A DNA stretch of 64,000 nucleotides from Mycobacteroides sp. CBMA 271 (lineage in GTDB: Bacteria > Actinomycetota > Actinomycetes > Mycobacteriales > Mycobacteriaceae), in contig NZ_VTHB01000004.1 of the NCBI RefSeq assembly GCF_009729205.1, positions 310,001 through 374,000 of the forward strand. The letters run 5' to 3'. A model generated the notes under the pieces. It saw nothing but the letters and a program-made list of their open reading frames with translations, was not told the origin of the DNA and searched no databases. The stretch's first letter is position 1, and each line of letters begins with the position of its first letter. Below, in pieces: positions 10,628 through 17,805 of this stretch. The translations under genes were made by a program, and so were the position numbers.

Positions 10628-11761
10628 TCATGCGCTCCGGTGCGATACCAGTCGGACGAGATCCGACAGCGCGGCACGGGCGTCGTCGGCGATCTCGGCG
10701 CTTGCCAGCTGGTCCAGTGCGCGGTGCGTGTGCTCTTCGATGCGGGCTTCCACTGCCGCGACAGCGCCCAAGTCGACTATCAGTGAACACATTTCGGCGA
10801 CTTGCTGGTCGGTGAGCGGGGTGCCGATCCAGGAGTGCAGCAGATCCTCGGCGGCGCTGTCATTGATGCGCGCCAGTCGAAGAGCCTCGGCCAGCAGCAC
10901 GGTGCGCTTTCCGGAACGTAGGTCATCCCCGGCGGGTTTCCCGGTAACCTTCGGGTCGCCGAAAACCCCCAGCACGTCGTCGCGAAGCTGAAACGCGACG
11001 CCGATATCGAGGCCGATGTCACCGAGAAGCCCCGAGATTTCCGGGTTCTCGGTGGCGATCGCGACGCCGAGCTGCAGCGGTCGCTGCACCGTGTAGCCGG
11101 CGGTCTTGAATCGGATTACCCGCAAGGCGGTTTCGACGGACTCGTCTCCCGAAGATTCGGACAGAATGTCCAAATATTGACCGCCGAGCAACTCGCTGCG
11201 CAGCATCGACCACACTGCCCGCACCCGCGCATGTGCCTGGGCAGACAGCTGGGCGCCGACCACCATGTCGTCGGCCCAGGTGAGCGCCTGGTCACCGAGG
11301 AGGATCGCGGCAGATATCCCGAATTGTTCGGGAGAGCCGGACCACCCGTTATGCCGGTGCAGGGCCGCGAACTCGACGTGGATGGTGGGCTCGCCGCGCC
11401 GGGTGGCCGAGCTGTCGATGACGTCATCGTGGATGAGCGCGCAGGTATGGAGCAGTTCGAAGGCCGCGCACACCCGCAGCACCGCGGGGTTCCACGGGTC
11501 GGGGTCGTCGGTGACGGCCCGCCAGCCCCAGTACGCGAACGCCGGGCGCAGCCTCTTGCCGCCACGCAACACGAACCGATCCAGGGCGGAGATCGCATGC
11601 TCGTAGTTCGGTCCGATATGGGCGGTGTGATCGCGGCATTCGGCCAGGAATTGGCTCAGTTGGTCGCTCACCGCATCGGTCAGGTGCCGGGCATTGGCAG
11701 CGGCTACGTTGACACTCAGCGGGGCGTCCTTTCTCAGTGCGGTAACTGGTCCCGGATGCAC
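10628..11761 (-). CDS. idsA2: Isoprenyl diphosphate synthase (IdsA2-like, trans-prenyltransferase)
   Basis: Condenses isopentenyl diphosphate with allylic diphosphates to short- or mid-chain prenyl diphosphates. The protein has 377 residues from ATG 11761; a start up to 15-20 codons later is possible. The first aspartate-rich motif is in CALIHDDVIDSSATRRG, preceded by the GGKRLRP substrate-binding block. The second is FQLRDDVLGVFGD, followed by KPAGDDLRSGKRT. The first motif is DDxxD with two spacer residues, as in bacterial all-trans synthases. It precedes mptA by 4 nt in an apparent operon, and diverges from the MTHFR-like gene across a 39-bp promoter region. Confidence 0.88.
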   Translation of the reverse strand: MHPGPVTALRKDAPLSVNVAAANARHLTDAVSDQLSQFLAECRDHTAHIGPNYEHAISALDRFVLRGGKRLRPAFAYWGWRAVTDDPDPWNPAVLRVCAAFELLHTCALIHDDVIDSSATRRGEPTIHVEFAALHRHNGWSGSPEQFGISAAILLGDQALTWADDMVVGAQLSAQAHARVRAVWSMLRSELLGGQYLDILSESSGDESVETALRVIRFKTAGYTVQRPLQLGVAIATENPEISGLLGDIGLDIGVAFQLRDDVLGVFGDPKVTGKPAGDDLRSGKRTVLLAEALRLARINDSAAEDLLHSWIGTPLTDQQVAEMCSLIVDLGAVAAVEARIEEHTHRALDQLASAEIADDARAALSDLVRLVSHRSA

Positions 11762-11800
11762 CGGGAGTGAAGTCAGCCTAATCCCACCTATCCTGGACAG

Positions 11801-12781
11801 GTGACAACTAACCCGCTCGACCGCGCTGGACCGGTCGCCGAGCTGCAGGATCCGGGGTCGATCGCTGACCGCCTGGCCGCCGCTGCGCCCGGCGAGGTCG
11901 CGTTCTCGGTCGAGTTCATGCCGCCGCGTGATGAGGCGGCGGAGGCGCGGTTGTGGCGGGCAGCAAGAGTTTTCGAGCGGTACCAGCCGGTGTTCGTGTC
12001 GGTCACCTATGGTGCGGGCGGATCAACCCGGGACCGCACAGTGCGGGTGACCGGCGAGCTGGCCGAGAGCACCACACTGCTGCCCGTCGCTCATTTGACC
12101 GCCGTGGGACACACCGTCGACGAGTTGCGTGCCATGGTCGGCGCGTATGTGGACCGCGGCATCACCAATATCCTTGCCTTACGCGGTGATCCGGTGGGGG
12201 ACGTTAATGCCGAATGGGTCCCGCACCCGGGCGGCCTGACCTACGCCGAGGAGCTCGTGCGTTTGGTTCGTGACCTCGGTGATTTCCATGTTGGGGTGGC
12301 GTCCTTCCCCGAGGGGCACCCCCAGGCGATCGACCTCGAGCGCGACACCGCCCATCTGGTGAACAAGCTCCGTGCCGGCGCCGAGTACTCGATCACCCAG
12401 ATGTTTTTCGACGTCGACGACTATCTGCGACTGCGGGACCGCGTGGTGGCCGCGGATCCCGAGCAGGGCGCCAAGCCGATCGTGCCCGGGTTGATGCCCA
12501 TCACGTCGCTACGGTCGGTGCGCCGTCAGGTGGAGCTTTCCTCCTCGACGCTGCCCCCGGCGCTGGAGGAGCGGCTGCTGCGGGCGGCAGGAGACGGACC
12601 GGAAGAGAACCGTGACGAGGTCCGCAAGGTCGGGGTCGAGGTGACCACCCGGATGGCCTCCCGTCTGCTGGCCGAGGGCGTTCCGTGCCTGCACTTTATG
12701 ACGCTGAACTTCGCGCGGGCCACTTCCGAGGTGTTGGAGAACCTCGGGGTTCGAGTTACTCCGGGAACTGTTCGGGCGTAA
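11801..12781 (+). CDS. Methylenetetrahydrofolate reductase-like protein (Rv2172c ortholog)
   Basis: A 326-residue TIM-barrel protein that would reduce 5,10-methylene-THF to 5-methyl-THF for methionine synthesis. MTHFR signatures include VAFSVEFMPPRDEAAE at the N-terminus (folate-site Glu), VSVTYGAGGSTRDRT, ILALRGDPVGD, and EYSITQMFFDVDDYLRLRDRV in the flavin/folate cleft. The tuberculosis ortholog, Rv2172c, has been reported as the mycobacterial MTHFR. The start is GTG 11801. Its 3' end overlaps the convergent lppM by 26 nt. Confidence 0.85.
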   Translation: MTTNPLDRAGPVAELQDPGSIADRLAAAAPGEVAFSVEFMPPRDEAAEARLWRAARVFERYQPVFVSVTYGAGGSTRDRTVRVTGELAESTTLLPVAHLTAVGHTVDELRAMVGAYVDRGITNILALRGDPVGDVNAEWVPHPGGLTYAEELVRLVRDLGDFHVGVASFPEGHPQAIDLERDTAHLVNKLRAGAEYSITQMFFDVDDYLRLRDRVVAADPEQGAKPIVPGLMPITSLRSVRRQVELSSSTLPPALEERLLRAAGDGPEENRDEVRKVGVEVTTRMASRLLAEGVPCLHFMTLNFARATSEVLENLGVRVTPGTVRA

Positions 12782-13469
12782 ACCGCGGGGACTGGTCGCG
12801 GGCCAGCCAGGCCATGGAGGCGACGAGGGCGCCCACCAGCAGTGCGGCCACCGTCACGAAGATCGCGGCACCGTTGAATGACCGGGTGCTGGGGTCGGTA
12901 TAGCGAGCGGTCGCGGCGAAGGTACTCACCACCCCGGGAGTGAGTTTCCACTGCACGGCGTCGGAACCGAGCATCTCGCCATTGGTGGATTCGATATCCC
13001 CGGGGAAGGAAATGGCCAGGGAGACATCCGCATCCGAGGTGTCTTCCAACGCGGTGAGATCGGCGCGGCCTTCCAGCACCACCACGTCTCCGTTGCGACG
13101 CAGCGTCAGATCAAACCCGGCGGCGTTCTTGTTCATCCCGGCCAGCTGCGGGACCTCCGCGAATGTGAGGTCGTTGAAGATGGCTCGCGATCCCACCATG
13201 CCGTTTTCCTCGTACGGGGACACCTGAACCTTCTGGGCGAAGGACATGTTGCGATCGAGCTGGGGGCCCTTGTCATTGGCGCCCTGCGGCTTGGCGACGG
13301 CGATCAGCTGTCCGGAGACGTGATCGTCGGTGGTCACCGTCATCGATGCCTTGACGCGCACGCAGCCCGATAGCAGCGGCAGCGTCGTCAACAGCAGCAC
13401 GGCGGCGATACGAGCCACCCGCTTAGGGCTCCGATGAGGCCCGTGGGCGAAGAGTGTTGGGCTAGTCAT
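12756..13469 (-). CDS. lppM: Lipoprotein LppM
   Basis: A 237-residue lipoprotein. The signal peptide has an RSPKRVAR n-region, a hydrophobic core, and lipobox LLSGC with the lipidated Cys at about residue 36. The mature part is a beta-rich synaptotagmin-like domain (VKASMTVTTDDHVSGQLI onward). A C-terminal transmembrane helix (FNGAAIFVTVAALLVGALVASM) and a short cytoplasmic tail follow. M. tuberculosis LppM is implicated in phagosome interference and binds lipids such as PIMs. It shares ATGA with the upstream GNAT gene (13466-13469) and so is translationally coupled to it. The 3' end overlaps the MTHFR-like gene. Confidence 0.85.
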   Translation of the reverse strand: MTSPTLFAHGPHRSPKRVARIAAVLLLTTLPLLSGCVRVKASMTVTTDDHVSGQLIAVAKPQGANDKGPQLDRNMSFAQKVQVSPYEENGMVGSRAIFNDLTFAEVPQLAGMNKNAAGFDLTLRRNGDVVVLEGRADLTALEDTSDADVSLAISFPGDIESTNGEMLGSDAVQWKLTPGVVSTFAATARYTDPSTRSFNGAAIFVTVAALLVGALVASMAWLARDQSPRFTPEQFPE

Positions 13470-14125
13470 CGCGGCTCATCGTGCCAGACGGTGGCCGCAT
13501 CCGGCGGCCCATCTACGGGCCCCAGCGGCAAAGACCGGCCCAGCACCGCGAATCGCCGCGGATCTCCCGCGAACTGGTGCTCCCGGATGACATCGGTGAA
13601 TCCGAGTCGGCGGTACAGCCGCCAGGCTCGGTTGGATTCGCCGGTGATCTCTGGGGTGGACAGCAGTACATGCGGTTCGGTGCGGCCCGCGAGCAGCCGC
13701 CGGGCCAACGCCTCACCCAGGCCATGCCCTTGAATGCCGGGGTCGACGTGCAGTTCAGTCAGCTCGAAGTACTGGTCGAGAAGAGCGCTGATCCGGTCAT
13801 GCGGTACTCCCGATTTTCGCAGACCCTGACTGACTTGTTGATGCCACCATTGGTCAGCGGCACCTCGGTAGCCGTACGCGATCCCGACGATGCGCGACTG
13901 GTCGGGGTCAAGGACACGCGGGGTGCTGAGCTCGGTAGGGGCTACTGCATCGTCGAAGATGGCGGCGGCCTGCCACCCTCGCCTGCGGCTATGTTCCAGC
14001 CACATTGGCGCGCGCTGATCCTCGGTGCCGTGTGGGTAGCCCATGGCAATGACGTAGACACGAAGCGCTTCGCTGAGCCGGCGCTGCATATCGCGTTGCG
14101 ACAGGTCGGCCAGGAATGTCGTCAA
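13466..14125 (-). CDS. GNAT-family acetyltransferase (Rv2170 ortholog)
   Basis: A 219-residue protein. The C-terminal GNAT core has the acetyl-CoA pyrophosphate loop in VDPGIQGHGLGEALARRLL (the Q/RxxGxG/A pattern), followed by helix alpha-3 and the SNRAWRLYRRLGFTDV tail strand. The N-terminal 90 residues carry a conserved RRLSEALRVYVIAMGYP segment. The tuberculosis ortholog has been reported to acetylate isocitrate dehydrogenase; that substrate is not testable from the sequence. It is the first gene of the GNAT-lppM pair, reading away from the DUF3040 gene. Confidence 0.8.
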   Translation of the reverse strand: MTTFLADLSQRDMQRRLSEALRVYVIAMGYPHGTEDQRAPMWLEHSRRRGWQAAAIFDDAVAPTELSTPRVLDPDQSRIVGIAYGYRGAADQWWHQQVSQGLRKSGVPHDRISALLDQYFELTELHVDPGIQGHGLGEALARRLLAGRTEPHVLLSTPEITGESNRAWRLYRRLGFTDVIREHQFAGDPRRFAVLGRSLPLGPVDGPPDAATVWHDEPR

Positions 14126-14428
14126 CGTGCGTCCTTTTGGTTTCCGTGTGGGCGTGGCGTGTACCGCCCGGGTTTATCACGATCGGCGGATTCTGCGGGT
14201 GCTGACCGGAGTTTCGCCGGGTCCATCGGCGCGCCGCGGTGTGTGGTGTTGCCAGGCAGGGCGGTTGGGAGATTGGTCGGCGAACCGGGTGGTATGGCGG
14301 GTATTCACCTCGTATTATGGACGTGAGGGTGTTGTAACCGCGGCACCCTTGGTAAAAGATCTTGGTATCCAGTGTGGATACTCAGAACACACACTCAACC
14401 GGTTGCGGTGCGCCAGAGGGAGGGACCG
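14126..14428. promoter_or_regulatory. Divergent intergenic region with a GTATCC-N5-GGATAC inverted repeat
   Basis: This 303-bp spacer separates the divergent GNAT-lppM and DUF3040 units. It is noticeably richer in A/T near 14300-14360 (a TATTAT stretch at about 14314), where a promoter is plausible. A perfect 6-bp inverted repeat with 5-nt spacer (14365-14370 and 14376-14381) lies 48 bp before the DUF3040 start and could be a dimeric repressor site. No open frame here resembles a protein. Confidence 0.4.
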
Positions 14429-14845
14429 ATGCCACTCTCCGAGCACGAGCAGCGCATGCTTGACCAGATCGAGAGCGCGCTGTACGCGGAGGATCCCAAG
14501 TTTGCGTCGAGCGTGCGTGGAGGACGCCTGGGAGCGACCTCCGGCCGTCGTCGTTTGCAGGGTGCGGCGCTGTTCTGCATTGGGTTGGCCATGCTGGTTA
14601 TCGGTGTCGCGGTGCCCGCCACCCAGATTGGAAACTTTCCCGTCCTGAGCGTGATCGGATTTGTGGTCATGTTCGGGGCCGCGGTCTTCGCAATCATTGG
14701 AAGCCGGCGCTCCGAATCGGGCACAGCGAGCCAGGCCGGGCAAGGAGTATCGGGTGGGGCCAGTGGTCGCATCCGTCGGCCGCGCGCGTCTGGATCGTTC
14801 GCCCAGCGCATGGAAGAGCGCTTCCGCCGCCGCTTCGATAACTGA
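14429..14845 (+). CDS. DUF3040 membrane protein (Rv2169c ortholog)
   Basis: A 138-residue protein. The N-terminus MPLSEHEQRMLDQIESALYAEDP is the hallmark of DUF3040: a short amphipathic helix, then a basic stretch. Two closely spaced transmembrane helices follow (LFCIGLAMLVIGVAVPAT and VIGFVVMFGAAVFAIIG). The tail is basic, Ser/Gly-rich and ends in RMEERFRRRFDN. The start ATG 14429 has AGAGGGAGGG upstream. It sits just upstream of the dcw cluster in mycobacteria, but a hairpin terminator separates it from mraZ. No function is established that I know of. Confidence 0.85.
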   Translation: MPLSEHEQRMLDQIESALYAEDPKFASSVRGGRLGATSGRRRLQGAALFCIGLAMLVIGVAVPATQIGNFPVLSVIGFVVMFGAAVFAIIGSRRSESGTASQAGQGVSGGASGRIRRPRASGSFAQRMEERFRRRFDN

Positions 14846-14874
14846 CAAACTTCGTCTAACGCACTCTCGGACCA

Positions 14875-14901
14875 CAGACCCGCGCAATCAGCGCGGGTCT
14901 G
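14875..14901 (+). terminator. Intrinsic-type terminator after the DUF3040 gene
   Basis: A perfect 11-bp stem, CAGACCCGCGC (14875-14885) pairing with GCGCGGGTCTG (14891-14901), with loop AATCA, followed by TTGCTGTCT. It lies 30 nt after the DUF3040 stop. The U-tract is weak, as is common in mycobacteria. It separates the DUF3040 transcript from the mraZ promoter region; 14902-15126 holds no gene. Confidence 0.75.
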
Positions 14902-15126
14902 TTGCTGTCTAAGGCGGCTCGAACTGCCGCGGCGCGCCGTGGGGTGATCCCTCGCAAGCCTCTTCGGGTAGGCAGGCCAAATCGTTATCTAGTCGTTTAG
15001 AACGTCAGCATCACCGCCCCCCACTCGTCCCCACCGGGTTGACCTGGGATAACGGCGAGTCGAGGTGGTCTCCCGCGTCAATGGTGGGTGCGTGGTGGGG
15101 AGACACGCGGCAAATCAGATTCAAAG

Positions 15127-15151
15127 TGGGGGATTGTGGGGTAAAGTGGCG
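15127..15151 (+). promoter_or_regulatory. MraZ-box direct repeats upstream of mraZ
   Basis: Three direct repeats with an exact 10-bp period: TGGGG (15127-15131), TGGGG (15137-15141) and TGGCG (15147-15151), each separated by 5 nt (GATTG, TAAAG). MraZ is known to bind TGGGN repeats spaced by 5 nt upstream of its own gene. These repeats end 50 nt before the mraZ ATG. They probably serve autoregulation of the dcw operon. Confidence 0.75.
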
Positions 15152-15152
15152 C

Positions 15153-15180
15153 CTATCGGAGGGAAGGGTAGCTCCGATAG
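15153..15180 (+). promoter_or_regulatory. Leader hairpin before mraZ
   Basis: A perfect 9-bp inverted repeat, CTATCGGAG (15153-15161) and CTCCGATAG (15172-15180), with a 10-nt purine-rich loop containing GGAAGGG. It starts 1 nt after the last MraZ repeat and ends 21 nt before the mraZ ATG; GGGAGG follows as ribosome site. It could be an operator for another regulator or a 5'-UTR stem-loop. Confidence 0.5.
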
Positions 15181-15201
15181 GGCAAGGCGGGAGGTCGCGG
15201 G

Positions 15202-15633
15202 ATGTTTCTCGGTACCTACACGCCCCGGCTCGACGACAAGGGGCGGCTGACGTTGCCCGCCAAGTTTCGGGACGCACTAGCGGGAGGGTTGATGGTCACC
15301 AAGAGCCAGGATCACAGCCTCGCCGTGTACCCCCGGGCAGAGTTCGAGCAGCTCGCACGCAAGGCCGCTGCAGCCTCTCGGAGCAACCCCGAGGCCCGCG
15401 CGTTCTTGCGCAACCTGGCTGCGGCCACCGATGAGCAGCATCCGGACGCACAGGGACGCATCACCCTGGCCGCCGACCACCGGCGGTACGCGGACCTGTC
15501 CAAGGACTGCGTCGTCATTGGATCCGTTGACTACCTAGAGATTTGGGATGCTGTCAAGTGGCAGCAGTACCTGGAGGAACACGAAGAGAACTTCTCGACC
15601 GCCAGTGATGAATCCCTCAATGGCATTTTCTGA
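15202..15633 (+). CDS. mraZ: Transcriptional regulator MraZ
   Basis: A 143-residue protein with two SpoVT-AbrB-type domains. Each carries the DNA-contacting DxxxR loop: [14 protein letters not shown] (residues 11-24) and [13 protein letters not shown] (near residue 85). It forms a ring-shaped oligomer that binds the TGGGN repeats in front of it and usually represses the dcw operon. Length and start ([15 protein letters not shown]) match the family exactly. It is the first gene of the cluster, separated from rsmH by a 178-nt structured spacer. Confidence 0.95.
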   Translation: MFLGTYTPRLDDKGRLTLPAKFRDALAGGLMVTKSQDHSLAVYPRAEFEQLARKAAAASRSNPEARAFLRNLAAATDEQHPDAQGRITLAADHRRYADLSKDCVVIGSVDYLEIWDAVKWQQYLEEHEENFSTASDESLNGIF

Positions 15634-15811
15634 GGCAACAGCTCCACAGGCCCGCGCGGCGCGGCCTCTGTCCGATACGGCCCTGGCGTACTTCCCCGAC
15701 GCCAGGTTCGCACCATCGGGCAGGGACCGGGCTTCGCGGGCGCTATGCCGCTCCCATTCTCCCTACCAGCGCTCCCGCGGGGGCGTTTCCCGCTCGCAGA
15801 GGGGTGTCGCA
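15634..15811 (+). ncRNA. Structured mraZ-rsmH spacer, candidate mraW RNA motif
   Basis: The spacer has strong pairing potential. The clearest element is CCTGGCGT (15682-15689) with ACGCCAGG (15699-15706) around the loop ACTTCCCCG. GC-rich complementary segments flank it, for example the CCGCG runs at 15649-15662 and 15775-15785. From established knowledge, actinobacterial dcw operons, including those of mycobacteria, carry a cis-regulatory mraW RNA motif near rsmH. The frame of rsmH stays open through this spacer and would read LAYFPDARF across the hairpin. That peptide is close to one in the annotated N-terminus of M. tuberculosis Rv2165c (from memory), although the flanks differ. This is what a conserved RNA hairpin, rather than a protein segment, would produce. 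Confidence 0.55.
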
Positions 15812-16816
15812 GTGTCTGATTCCTCAAGCCTGACAGGTGGTTTCGGCCACGTCCCGGTCATGCTCGACCGCTGCTTCGACCTGCTCGCTCCCGCACTCAC
15901 CGCTCGGTCCGCGGACGGGGCGGGTGCCGTCTTCGTCGATGCGACCTTGGGTGCCGGAGGGCACTCCGAACACTTTCTGTCCGTACTGCCGGGCCTGACG
16001 GTCATCGGTCTTGATCGGGACACCAACGCCCTCGACATTGCCCGGGCGCGGCTGGCGCGCTTCGGCGCGCGCTTCACCGGCGTGCACACCCGCTATGACG
16101 GCCTCGCGGATGCGCTCGACGGGTTGGGTTACCAGACAACATCTTCGGTTGACGGGGTGCTCTTCGATCTGGGCGTGTCGTCCATGCAGCTCGATCAGGC
16201 CGAACGCGGATTCGCCTATTCGGTGGATGCCCCGCTGGACATGCGGATGAACGCACAGGACGAACTGACCGCGGCCGATATCCTGAACACCTATTCCGCG
16301 GGCGAGTTATCCCGGGTGCTCAGCAGGTTCGGCGAGGAGCGCTTCGCGCGCCGTATCGCCGGCGAGATCGTCCGCCGCCGCACCGTCGAACCCTTCACGC
16401 GCAGTGGGCAACTGGTCGAACTGCTGTACGCAATGATCCCCGCGGCGACCCGCCGAACCGGCGGACACCCGGCGAAGCGGACTTTTCAGGCACTTCGGAT
16501 CGCGGTCAACTCCGAACTGGATTCCCTTGCCGCCGCAATCCCAACCGCGATGGCCGCGCTGCGCCCGGGGGGCCGGCTGGCCGTCATGGCCTACCAGTCG
16601 CTTGAGGACAAGATCGTCAAGGCGGAGTTCACCGCTGCCACCGCCTCCCGGTCACCCATCGATCTGCCCGTTGAACTTCCTGATGATGCACCGGAATTCA
16701 CCGCGCTCACCCGAGGTGCGGAGCAGGCGAACGAATCGGAGATAGAAGCCAATCCGCGCAGTGCACCAGTGCGGTTACGGGCTGTCGAGAGAGTTGCGGA
16801 TAGGAGGAACGCATGA
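15812..16816 (+). CDS. rsmH: 16S rRNA (cytosine(1402)-N4)-methyltransferase RsmH
   Basis: SAM-dependent methylation of C1402 of 16S rRNA in the decoding centre (formerly MraW). From GTG 15812 (8 nt after GAGGGG) the protein has 334 residues. Motifs are [15 protein letters not shown], the SAM-binding [50 protein letters not shown], and [15 protein letters not shown] near the C-terminus. The frame is open back to 15548, through the structured spacer, so databases may list a longer N-terminus. I consider that extension non-coding. The stop overlaps the FtsL-like start (ATGA). Confidence 0.93.
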   Translation: MSDSSSLTGGFGHVPVMLDRCFDLLAPALTARSADGAGAVFVDATLGAGGHSEHFLSVLPGLTVIGLDRDTNALDIARARLARFGARFTGVHTRYDGLADALDGLGYQTTSSVDGVLFDLGVSSMQLDQAERGFAYSVDAPLDMRMNAQDELTAADILNTYSAGELSRVLSRFGEERFARRIAGEIVRRRTVEPFTRSGQLVELLYAMIPAATRRTGGHPAKRTFQALRIAVNSELDSLAAAIPTAMAALRPGGRLAVMAYQSLEDKIVKAEFTAATASRSPIDLPVELPDDAPEFTALTRGAEQANESEIEANPRSAPVRLRAVERVADRRNA

Positions 16817-17805
16817 TCGGGGTACGCAAGAAGGCAAGCGAGGCGCCCAAGAGGGCCAACACAGCCAAGCCCGCCCAGCGTCGTGGTGCTACGCCCAAGG
16901 CGAATGCCGCCGGGCCTTCTGCCCGCCCGCGCCGTTCCGCCCCGCAGACCATGCCGATCCCGGTGCAGCGCAAGGCGCCCGAGAAGATTCGTCCGGCAAC
17001 CAGCACCCGGCAGGCGAAAGCGCGTGCTAAGGCTCGCAAGGCCAAGGCGCCCAAGGTCATTCGGATACCGCTACGCGAGCGAATCCTCACCCGTCTCTCT
17101 CAGGTAGACCTGCGGCCACATACATGGATTGCTAAGGTCCCGTTTGTCGTGCTGGTCATCGGCGCACTTGGCGTCGGCCTGGCCATCACGCTGTGGTTGT
17201 CGACCGATGCCGCGGAGCGTTCATATCAGCTGGGTAGCCAACGTCGCACCAACGAGCAGCTGCTGCAGCACAAGGAAGCCCTTGAGCGCGATGTGCTGCG
17301 CGCGGAATCGGCACCCGCACTGGCCGATTCCGCCCGTGATCTCGGCATGATTCCGTCGCGCGATATTGCGCACCTGGTGCGCGACCCGCAGGGCAACTGG
17401 CTGCTGGTGGGTGCGCCGAAGCCGGCCGAGGGCGTCGCACCCGCCCCGCTGAACTCGGTGATCCCCGATGACGCCGATGCCGTTCCGAAAGCAGGCAATT
17501 CGGTCGAGGTGCCGGTACAACTGCCGCCCGTACCCGCTCCCGTGGCCGTTGCACCGCATATGCCCACGCCTGCCGACGTGCCCGCCGGGCAGGAACCCGC
17601 GCCCCTGATAGCTCACGGGCCCGTTGCACCGCCGGCACCGGAGGTCGCCGCAGCTCCCGCGCCGGTGGTTCCGGCGCCGGACCCCGCTAACCTGATACCG
17701 CCCCCTGTGGCCGACGCGCCGCAAGCATCAAATATCGCGAATTCGCCAGTCACCGGGGAACAATTCAATCCCGTGGCAACAACGAGTCCCCACCCGACGG
17801 CGTGA
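16813..17805 (+). CDS. ftsL: FtsL-like bitopic septum protein, proline-rich (Rv2164c ortholog)
   Basis: A 330-residue protein in three parts. The N-terminus (1-105) is highly basic and Ala/Lys/Arg-rich. A single transmembrane helix follows ([19 protein letters not shown], about 113-131). Next is a short periplasmic coiled coil ([29 protein letters not shown]) containing the FtsL-like segment. The tail is long, Pro/Ala-rich and probably disordered, with roughly one Pro in four residues. Size, topology and place between rsmH and the penicillin-binding protein identify it as the actinobacterial FtsL counterpart of the FtsQLB-FtsWI complex. It overlaps both neighbours by 4 nt. Confidence 0.8.
   Translation: MIGVRKKASEAPKRANTAKPAQRRGATPKANAAGPSARPRRSAPQTMPIPVQRKAPEKIRPATSTRQAKARAKARKAKAPKVIRIPLRERILTRLSQVDLRPHTWIAKVPFVVLVIGALGVGLAITLWLSTDAAERSYQLGSQRRTNEQLLQHKEALERDVLRAESAPALADSARDLGMIPSRDIAHLVRDPQGNWLLVGAPKPAEGVAPAPLNSVIPDDADAVPKAGNSVEVPVQLPPVPAPVAVAPHMPTPADVPAGQEPAPLIAHGPVAPPAPEVAAAPAPVVPAPDPANLIPPPVADAPQASNIANSPVTGEQFNPVATTSPHPTA

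Noticed and set aside
15548..15811. N-terminal extension of RsmH into mraZ and the spacer
   Set aside because: Similarity to the methyltransferase starts after GTG 15812, a good ribosome site precedes that codon, and the spacer looks like structured RNA.
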